DNA of 8,638 nt, from assembly GCA_014377395.1 (NCBI GenBank), contig JACMPS010000139.1:1-8638 (forward strand), written 5' to 3'. Position numbers and translations under genes: made by a program. This stretch comes from Chthonomonadaceae bacterium (GTDB lineage: Bacteria; Armatimonadota; Chthonomonadetes; Chthonomonadales; Chthonomonadaceae). Below the pieces are notes generated by a model. That model was given only the letters and a program-made list of their open reading frames with translations, was not told the origin of the DNA and did not search any database. Each line of letters opens with the position of its first letter. Within the stretch, counting starts at the first letter, position 1. Shown one piece after another: positions 1 through 5,215 of the stretch.

Positions 1-1644
1 CTCAGTTTGATAGACTGCCATCATTGCCACGAGTTTGCCATCTTTGACGAGCGGCATACCGATAATTGCTTTTATTTGTAAGGATGCAAAGGCGGAAAGG
101 TTGTCTTCCGGGGTAGTTTCCTTTTCTCGATCCCGGATGATCAGCGTCTTTCCCGCCTTGAGATCACAGACAGCGCGTAACCCAAAAGCTTTGAGTTCGT
201 AATCCCCCGCACTGCTCAGGCAACCCTTTGTATAATCCCTTAAAACAGTAAAGTGGTCTCCGTCCTCCGCGACAGAAGCATACGCACAACAGGAGACATC
301 GAGAAATTCGCCGAGTTTGGTTACAACCGTTTCCATAGTCGCTTCGGCGTTCTGCATTTCGCGGGTCGCGTCGTTGATCTCCACCAGAAGTGCCAACGCT
401 CTTTCGCGCACTTTTTTCTCGGTGATATCAATCGTGATTCCGTCAAAGCGATAAGGCTCTCCGCTCTCATCATAGTATCCTTTGCCAATCGCATTGATCC
501 AGCGTGTCCGCCCATCGGGTGAGACCGCGCGATACTCGATGTTGTACTGCTCTCGTTTTTCCAATGCTTTTTGGATCGCTAGCCGTGTTCTTTCGCGGTC
601 ATCCGGGTGCAAAAGAGAGTAAAATAAGTCAAAGTCCACCTCGGCATCGTGAGGCAAAAAGAAGTGATCTTTGCAAAGGTCATTCCAGATGATTTTATCG
701 AGCGGAAATTCGCAGTAAAAGGTGCCGAGTTGCGCTCCTTCAACGGCGAGCGCAAGTGCCTGCGTGTTTTTCTCAAGGGCTTCTTCCACCCTTTTTCGTT
801 CGGTGAAATCAACGCCGTGAACGAGAATCCCGGTGACGGAGTCATCGGCTTCGATTAGGGGTTGGTAAACAAAATCAAGAAGACGTTCTTCAAGCAGCTC
901 TCCTTTTTCTCTCTCAAAAAGAATTCGCATATTTTGACCGATAAAAGGCTCTCCGCTTCGGTAGACCCGGTCCAGAACCTCGAAGAACCCCTGTCCTTCG
1001 ACTTCAGGAAAGACGTCACGCACCTTCTGACCAATCAGGTCTTTGTTTCCAACCAGTCTTCTGTAGTGATCGTTTACCATGTCGAAAACATGATCGGGCC
1101 CCCTCAGAACCGCAATGAAAGCCGGGGCTTGTTTCAACAGCTCGGAAAGCCGGGTTCGCTCGACTTCCAATGTTTTCAGCAAAAACTCTTTTTCCGCTTT
1201 TTCCTTTTGCCGATACGTAATATCTCGTGTTGTGCCTGCAACCGCTTCCACCCTTTTGCCTTCGCCGAAAACGGGAGTGAAAATGTACTCGTAATAACCG
1301 ATGCCTGAAGGACTCGTATATTCCGTTTCATCACGAACGATCTGTCCGGTCTTTAACACAACCTGAATCTGTTCCTGAAGACGGGTTGCAAGCGCGGGGG
1401 GATAGCCAAGATCGAAGAAATTTTTGCCAATAGTTTCCGGTAGCGATTTTTGCCACAGATCAAGAAGTGCCTGATTGATGTAGACAAAGCGGCAGTTCCG
1501 GTCGAAAACATAGACGAGGTCTGCAATAGAGGACAGAACGGATTCAAGAAGGCGTATTTGAGGGAGGTTCGTTTCAGACAAACCTCCTTGAGACAACAGC
1601 GAAAGTTCAGGATTATTTTGATCGGGCAGGTCGGAGGAAAGCAA
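1..1644 (-). CDS. Multi-PAS/GAF sensor protein, probably a histidine kinase (N-terminal part, cut by left edge)
   Basis: Cytoplasmic signal sensor; 548 residues are visible and the frame is still open at position 1. Domains read from the translation: PAS1 about residues 29-147, PAS2 about 165-285 (opens LLKQAPAFIAVL), PAS3 with a PAC tail about 289-412 (ends GITIDITEKK), and GAF from about 425 onward, reaching GMPLVKDGKLVAMMAVY at the edge. Short charged helical linkers (for example ERKRVEEALEK) join the domains, as in multi-sensor kinases. No transmembrane segment is seen. The start is TTG at 1644-1642, the only usable start after the in-frame stop at 1662-1660; AAGGA lies 9 nt upstream. The next in-frame ATG is at 1080 and would remove PAS1 and part of PAS2. 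The output domain (HisKA/HATPase, or possibly GGDEF) lies outside the window, so 'histidine kinase' is inferred from family habit. It is divergent from the alditol oxidase gene. Domain identity is confident; output type is not. Confidence 0.88.
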   Translation of the reverse strand, partial: MLSSDLPDQNNPELSLLSQGGLSETNLPQIRLLESVLSSIADLVYVFDRNCRFVYINQALLDLWQKSLPETIGKNFFDLGYPPALATRLQEQIQVVLKTGQIVRDETEYTSPSGIGYYEYIFTPVFGEGKRVEAVAGTTRDITYRQKEKAEKEFLLKTLEVERTRLSELLKQAPAFIAVLRGPDHVFDMVNDHYRRLVGNKDLIGQKVRDVFPEVEGQGFFEVLDRVYRSGEPFIGQNMRILFEREKGELLEERLLDFVYQPLIEADDSVTGILVHGVDFTERKRVEEALEKNTQALALAVEGAQLGTFYCEFPLDKIIWNDLCKDHFFLPHDAEVDFDLFYSLLHPDDRERTRLAIQKALEKREQYNIEYRAVSPDGRTRWINAIGKGYYDESGEPYRFDGITIDITEKKVRERALALLVEINDATREMQNAEATMETVVTKLGEFLDVSCCAYASVAEDGDHFTVLRDYTKGCLSSAGDYELKAFGLRAVCDLKAGKTLIIRDREKETTPEDNLSAFASLQIKAIIGMPLVKDGKLVAMMAVYQTE

Positions 1645-1769
1645 AAATGGTAATCCTTGTCAATTGATAGAAAATGTAGTTGTCGCTTACTACGTATAAA
1701 TCGGTAGATCGTCGCATTTAACAGTAAATCGAAGGCTCTGGAAATCGAGTTTCGAGAAGGGCATTCTGC
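1645..1769. promoter_or_regulatory. Divergent intergenic region between sensor and alditol oxidase genes
   Basis: This 125-bp AT-richer gap must hold the promoters for both divergent genes. On the plus strand TATAAA (1695-1700) resembles a -10 box, but no convincing -35 lies 16-18 bp upstream. On the minus strand TACATT (1678-1673) with a TTTATA-like hexamer upstream is equally weak. A small perfect inverted repeat, GTAGT (1676-1680) and ACTAC (1689-1693), is a possible operator but is short enough to be chance. The plus-strand gene has AGAAGGG at 1755-1761, 8 nt before its ATG. Confidence 0.35.
1654..1658 (-). promoter_or_regulatory. Ribosome binding site that sets the TTG start of the sensor gene
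   Basis: The minus strand reads AAGGA, then 9 nt, then TTG. This is a normal Shine-Dalgarno spacing and supports a non-ATG start for the multi-PAS protein. Confidence 0.65.
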
Positions 1770-3053
1770 ATGACGGCATCGCTTAAAAATTGGTCGGGTA
1801 ACTATACTTACGGTACCCAAAATCTGCACACGCCCTACACGGTGGAGCAGTTACAAAATCTGGTCTTACAATACCCTGAAATCAAGTGTCTCGGCTCACG
1901 ACATTCCTTTAACGGCATCGCCGACTCAACGGAGAACCTGATTTCTCTGCAACATCTCAACAGAATCGTTTCGCTGGATCAGGAGCGAATGACGGTGACT
2001 GTTGAGGCAGGTATTCGATACGGGGAACTCTGCAAAGTGTTGAACCGGGAGGGTTTTGCCCTGCACAACCTTGCCTCTCTGCCCCATATTTCGGTGGCGG
2101 GAGCTGTTGCTACTGCCACACACGGTTCGGGCGTCCGAAACGGAAATCTGGCGACGGCGGTTTCGGCAATGGAAATTGTGACGGCTCTCGGTGAAAAGAT
2201 TTGTCTTTCCCGCGAACATGACAAAGAGGTGTTCAAGGGGATGGTCGTCGGGTTGGGCGGCTTAGGCGTCGTCAGCCAGTTAACGCTTGATCTCTTGCCG
2301 ACGTTCACGATGAAACAGACCGTTTACGAAAATCTTTCGATGACGCAACTCAGAGCGAACTTCGATGAAATTGTGTCGAGTGCTTACAGTGTGAGTCTTT
2401 TCACGCACTGGCAAAACGAGAATTTCACTCAGGTCTGGATTAAAAGTCTTGTCGAGGAAAATCCTCACGAAACCGCCTCTGTTGAAGCGACATCGGAGTG
2501 GTTTGGGGCTACTCTTGCCACCCGCCCGCGTCACCCCCTACCCGATATGTCCGCCGAAAATTGTACCGAGCAGGGCGGTGTCCCCGGTGCATGGTTTGAG
2601 CGATTGCCTCATTTTCGCATGGAATTTACGCCGAGCCGGGGCGAAGAACTGCAATCCGAGTATCTTCTTCCTCGCGCTCATGCGCTCTCCGCGCTGGAGG
2701 CGATACAACAAATCGGTGAGCAAATCGCGCCCCTGCTTCTGGTTTCGGAGGTAAGAACCGTTGCCGCCGATACGCTCTGGATGAGTCCGTGCTACAAGCA
2801 AGACTGTATTGGGATTCACTTTACGTGGAAGCCGAAATGGGACGCCGTTAAGAAAGTGTTGCCACTCATTGAGGCACAACTGGAGCCGTTCGATGCGCGT
2901 CCCCACTGGGGCAAACTCTTTACAATGTCGCCTTCACGGATACAATCTCTTTATCCAAAGTTGCCGGATTTCAGACGATTGCTCGAAGAATACGATCCGC
3001 AGGGCAAGTTCCGCAATGAATTTTTGGAGACCTATCTCGGTGAGAAGTGTTAA
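1770..3053 (+). CDS. aldO: Alditol oxidase (xylitol/sorbitol oxidase), FAD-dependent
   Basis: Oxidises the terminal CH-OH of sugar alcohols such as xylitol or sorbitol to the aldose, reducing O2 to H2O2; cytoplasmic, no signal peptide. The 427 residues match the length and run of motifs of Streptomyces coelicolor AldO (about 418 aa). The FAD-binding half covers about residues 15-180. His45 in GSRHSFN matches the histidine that holds FAD covalently, followed by ASLPHISVAGAVATATHGSG with Ser103 matching AldO Ser106. The C-terminal substrate half contains NCTEQGGVPGAWFERLPHFR, EFTPSRGEELQSEYL, SEVRTVAAD (Glu327, Arg329), HFTW (His350) and RPHWGK (Lys382), the AldO active-site set. The ATG at 1770 has AGAAGGG 8 nt upstream and aligns with the AldO N-terminus (NWSGN versus NWAGN). 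It stands alone with no transport or kinase gene beside it, so its natural polyol is unknown. Related gulono/arabinono-lactone oxidases are less likely given the catalytic motifs. Confidence 0.93.
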   Translation: MTASLKNWSGNYTYGTQNLHTPYTVEQLQNLVLQYPEIKCLGSRHSFNGIADSTENLISLQHLNRIVSLDQERMTVTVEAGIRYGELCKVLNREGFALHNLASLPHISVAGAVATATHGSGVRNGNLATAVSAMEIVTALGEKICLSREHDKEVFKGMVVGLGGLGVVSQLTLDLLPTFTMKQTVYENLSMTQLRANFDEIVSSAYSVSLFTHWQNENFTQVWIKSLVEENPHETASVEATSEWFGATLATRPRHPLPDMSAENCTEQGGVPGAWFERLPHFRMEFTPSRGEELQSEYLLPRAHALSALEAIQQIGEQIAPLLLVSEVRTVAADTLWMSPCYKQDCIGIHFTWKPKWDAVKKVLPLIEAQLEPFDARPHWGKLFTMSPSRIQSLYPKLPDFRRLLEEYDPQGKFRNEFLETYLGEKC

Positions 3054-3091
3054 GGATTAAGTGTTGAGTTAGAGATTGTTTCGCTCTGCCA

Positions 3092-3130
3092 TCACCCCCA
3101 ACCCCTCCCCCAAAATCTGGGAGAGGGGAG
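3092..3130. repeat. C-rich imperfect palindrome, possible dispersed genomic repeat
   Basis: CCCCTC (3102-3107) pairs with GAGGGG (3123-3128) and CCC (3108-3110) with GGG (3119-3121), leaving A3122 bulged and an 8-nt loop (CAAAATCT). It is preceded by ATCACCCCCAA. C-rich hairpins of this form recur between genes in many environmental bacterial genomes. It has no U-run, so it is a poor intrinsic terminator for the alditol oxidase gene 38 bp upstream, though it could protect or end that transcript. Only one copy is in this window, so repeat status is inferred. Confidence 0.5.
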
Positions 3131-3337
3131 TCGATGCAAATGCCCTCAACTTTTGCTGTTCTCTCTTTCCTTTGCGTTTTTGCATGAGGTCTCCCCGTAT
3201 TTGTCTTTTCTAATCCCTACTCCCTATCACCTAATCCCTTTTCCCCTTGCTTTTCAGGAACCCCCTGCCCTCTCCCGGCGTCTTCTTTGTAGTCCGGAAA
3301 CGGGCATTCAATACAAACGAGGAAAAGTAGATTAATT
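3131..3337. other. Gene-free pyrimidine-rich tract upstream of the DUF2945 pair
   Basis: The plus strand from about 3150 to 3295 is dominated by C and T. It contains CTAATCCCT twice (3210-3218 and 3231-3239, a 21-bp period). I see no protein family in any frame, no tRNA fold and no strong promoter. It looks like low-complexity intergenic sequence continuing the C-rich palindrome at 3092-3130. The promoter for the DUF2945 genes presumably lies at its right end. GAGGA at 3319-3323 sits 14 nt before the ATG at 3338, a rather long spacing. Confidence 0.5.
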
Positions 3338-3577
3338 ATGAGTAACCACTTACAAAAGGGCGATAAAATCGCATGGCGAGACGAAAAAGGTGAGGAGCAA
3401 GAAGGAAAGATTATTCGCCTCCTGACCGAAGATGCCACGATTAGCGGCGAAAAATATATGGCGACGGTGGAGAAACCAATGTTCGTGGTACAAGCCCACG
3501 AAAGTCATCAGGAACTCGTCAAGTCTCCCGATGAAGTCACTCATGTGGGGCATGAACATCGCCGCGTCAAAGAATAA
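3338..3577 (+). CDS. DUF2945 / HVA1-type TUDOR-like small protein, divergent copy
   Basis: A 79-residue hydrophilic cytoplasmic protein without signal peptide or membrane segment. The N-terminal half carries the DUF2945 pattern (hypervirulence-associated protein, TUDOR domain family): KGDKIAW at about residues 7-13, a Gly-rich turn, then EGKIIRLLTEDATISGEKYMATVEKP. This is a small beta-barrel-like fold whose biochemical role is not established. The C-terminal half departs from the family: the usual YLV-SDKTG--A-HKPE-L ending is replaced by MFVVQAHESHQELVKSPDEVTHVG and a His/Arg-rich tail. It lies 31 bp upstream of a second, canonical copy on the same strand, so the two are probably co-transcribed and arose by duplication. 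Family assignment is good; function is unknown. Confidence 0.75.
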   Translation: MSNHLQKGDKIAWRDEKGEEQEGKIIRLLTEDATISGEKYMATVEKPMFVVQAHESHQELVKSPDEVTHVGHEHRRVKE

Positions 3578-3608
3578 TTAAAATAAACAATTCAGAGGGT
3601 ATCAAGAC

Positions 3609-3821
3609 ATGAGTACAACGTTCAAGGCGGGCGATAAAGTCGAGTGGGATTCTTCGGAGGGCACGATTGAGGGCAAAGTCATTAAGAAGTTGACTGAGGA
3701 AACCCATATCAAAACGCACAAAGTTAAAGCCTCTGAAGAGGAGCCGCAGTACCTTGTCGAGTCGGACAAAACGGGAGCGCAAGCGGCACACAAGCCCGAA
3801 GAGTTACGCAAACAGAAATAA
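3609..3821 (+). CDS. DUF2945 / HVA1-type TUDOR-like small protein, canonical copy
   Basis: A 70-residue, lysine- and glutamate-rich cytoplasmic protein that fits the whole DUF2945 family pattern: GDKVEW at residues 8-13, EGKVIKKLTEETHIKTHKVKAS in the middle, then EEPQYLVESDKTG and AAHKPEELRK to the end. Family members are about this length. The role is unknown; the family is named for a fungal hypervirulence protein, which says little about bacteria. The ATG at 3609 has AGAGGGT 8 nt upstream, a better site than that of the first copy. It is the second gene of a two-gene plus-strand unit and is followed, at its very stop codon, by a strong hairpin terminator. Confidence 0.85.
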   Translation: MSTTFKAGDKVEWDSSEGTIEGKVIKKLTEETHIKTHKVKASEEEPQYLVESDKTGAQAAHKPEELRKQK

Positions 3822-3857
3822 AAAAGTCCCTTCCCCAAATTGTGGGAAGGGACTTTT
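3822..3857. terminator. Bidirectional intrinsic terminator
   Basis: A perfect 14-bp stem, AAAAGTCCCTTCCC (3822-3835) with GGGAAGGGACTTTT (3844-3857), and an 8-nt loop. It lies between convergent genes: the plus-strand DUF2945 gene ends at 3821 and the minus-strand thioredoxin gene ends at 3868. The A-run on the left gives a U-run for minus-strand transcripts and the TTTT on the right gives one for plus-strand transcripts, so it can serve both. Confidence 0.9.
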
Positions 3858-3867
3858 AGTTTGTGAA

Positions 3868-5121
3868 TTAGAAGTTTTTCGTCTTGTCGAGAAGCGCAAA
3901 CTCAGCGGCGGGAAGAGAGGTCTTCGCGGATTCCCTCAATTTTTGGGCGACTTCGGGTTTTCCAGCGCGAACAGCACGTTTCATCAAGCTCGTGTAGGTT
4001 GTTGCACTGAGATCGAATTTGATGAGTTTCTCGCTCGTGGCGTTCGCTTCCGTGATTCGATTTGTTCCCAGCAGTGCCTCGTAAAGATCAGCACCCTTCT
4101 CCACCGTCATCGGCTTGAGGGTCTTTTTTGCCTCTTCCATAAACGCTTTCATCTTTTTATCCAGTCCCAGTTCATTGCCCATTTGTTCATAGTTTTTGAT
4201 TTCCTTATCTATATACGTCGCTCTGTCATCGGTTCCTTCGATAAACTCCGCATAACGTTTCTGTTCTAAGAGCAAATCACGGATCGAGATGAACATAACG
4301 TTAGCAACACGCGGATTTTTCTCCTTGAGACGATCATAGACGACGAGCGTTTTTTCTTGTTGCTCCAGAGTTTTGTTGTAGGAAGCAAAGTCTAATGCAA
4401 CGTCGCGGCTAAGAGAGCCTTTTTCAAGGGCAAGTTGTGCTGTGTCTCGGCGTTTTGTCAGAGCCGCCAGTGCAGGAGGATACTCCGCTCCGAGGTCTTT
4501 GATGTCACTCAGCAAAAAGGAAAGTCTGACACCATAAAAAGCAGGTCCGTACTGATTGCCTTTATCCAGACACCACAAAAACTCTTTCAGTGCCTCTGCA
4601 TTGCGTCCTTTTTCTGCGAGAGCCCTTGCGTAATTCATACGCTCCATCGGATCGTTCTTGCCTTTTGCGTTCATTTTGGCTTTTGCCCGTGAGACACTGT
4701 TCTGCCCTGCAAGTGCCTGTTTCACCTCCGTCAAGAACAGAGTGGGTTCACGATACCCGACAAGGCGGTCAATCTCAGTACCGTCGGGCTTGAGCAACAA
4801 GATCGTGGGATAGGCGCGGATTTTGTATTTGCTCGCGAGTGAGGTTTGCTTTTCGGCGTCAATCTTGCGACTGATCGCATTTTTGCTCAGCCACGTTCTC
4901 ACCGATTTGTTTTTCCAGGTGGTCTCGTCCAACTGTTTGCAGGGTCCGCACCAAGTCGTATAAAAATCCACGAGAACGATCCGTTTTGTTTTGCCCGCCA
5001 GCGTACAGGCGGACTTAAAGTCACCCGGCGCAAACGGTGTTTCCGCAGAGAGCGGAGAGAGAGAGGCGATTGTTGCGGCAGTGGTCAGCAACATCGAAAA
5101 ACAAAAATTACGGGACATCAT
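3868..5121 (-). CDS. Exported thioredoxin-fold protein with helical C-terminal region
   Basis: Probable periplasmic thiol-disulfide oxidoreductase, 417 residues. A Sec signal peptide spans residues 1-26 (hydrophobic MLLTTAATIASL core, probable cut after LSA). The thioredoxin domain covers about 45-140, with WCGPC at 57-61 in VDFYTTWCGPCKQLDETTW and the cis-proline at 105 (RAYPTILL); this run resembles DsbD-gamma and Thioredoxin_7 proteins. Residues about 150-417 are helical and charged, with a TPR-like start (NYARALAEKGRNAEALKEFLWCL) and no identifiable catalytic motif, perhaps a partner-binding scaffold. The start is ATG at 5121: GAGAAGGAA lies 9 nt upstream. An upstream in-frame TTG at 5154 would add 11 residues before the signal peptide and is less likely; the adjacent ATG at 5118 is also possible. 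It lies 94 bp downstream of the copper monooxygenase fusion, which has its own redoxin domain, so the two may act together. Confidence 0.85.
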   Translation of the reverse strand: MMSRNFCFSMLLTTAATIASLSPLSAETPFAPGDFKSACTLAGKTKRIVLVDFYTTWCGPCKQLDETTWKNKSVRTWLSKNAISRKIDAEKQTSLASKYKIRAYPTILLLKPDGTEIDRLVGYREPTLFLTEVKQALAGQNSVSRAKAKMNAKGKNDPMERMNYARALAEKGRNAEALKEFLWCLDKGNQYGPAFYGVRLSFLLSDIKDLGAEYPPALAALTKRRDTAQLALEKGSLSRDVALDFASYNKTLEQQEKTLVVYDRLKEKNPRVANVMFISIRDLLLEQKRYAEFIEGTDDRATYIDKEIKNYEQMGNELGLDKKMKAFMEEAKKTLKPMTVEKGADLYEALLGTNRITEANATSEKLIKFDLSATTYTSLMKRAVRAGKPEVAQKLRESAKTSLPAAEFALLDKTKNF

Positions 5122-5130
5122 AAGTGGGTT

Positions 5131-5139
5131 TTCCTTCTC
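5131..5139 (-). promoter_or_regulatory. Ribosome binding site that sets the thioredoxin start
   Basis: The minus strand reads GAGAAGGAA, then 9 nt, then ATGATG. It lies inside the extension that a TTG start at 5154 would translate, so it favours ATG at 5121 and leaves the signal peptide at the N-terminus. Confidence 0.75.
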
Positions 5140-5176
5140 GAAAAGCGGGGTCAATCATTGCCGGGAGTAAAGGAAA

Positions 5177-5205
5177 GCCCCCGAAACTGACAGGGATTCG
5201 GGGGC
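5177..5205 (-). terminator. Probable intrinsic terminator after the copper monooxygenase gene
   Basis: A perfect 9-bp stem, GCCCCCGAA (5177-5185) with TTCGGGGGC (5197-5205), and an 11-nt loop. It lies 11 nt past the TAG of the minus-strand monooxygenase gene. On the minus strand the stem is followed by TTTCCTTT, an interrupted U-run, so termination may be partial and allow some read-through into the thioredoxin gene. Confidence 0.65.
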
Positions 5206-5215
5206 AATCAAGAGC

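Noticed and set aside
862..1308. Plus-strand frame of 148 codons inside the sensor gene
   Set aside because: The minus strand encodes clear PAS domains here, and the plus-strand product is low-complexity and Phe-rich with no motif.
1353..1829. Minus-strand frame of 158 codons spanning the sensor start and the alditol oxidase start
   Set aside because: It is in a different frame from the PAS-coding one, crosses both intergenic promoters and overlaps two well-supported genes.
3210..3239. Short direct repeats considered as a CRISPR array
   Set aside because: Only two 9-bp copies with a 12-bp gap, inside low-complexity sequence; there are no cas genes and no regular spacers.
3153..3335. Plus-strand 60-codon frame in the pyrimidine-rich gap
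   Set aside because: The composition follows the C/T-rich DNA (Leu, Pro, Ser), there is no ribosome binding site and no family resemblance.
3754..4269. Plus-strand 171-codon frame crossing the terminator
   Set aside because: It runs through the perfect hairpin at 3822-3857 and is antisense to the thioredoxin gene.
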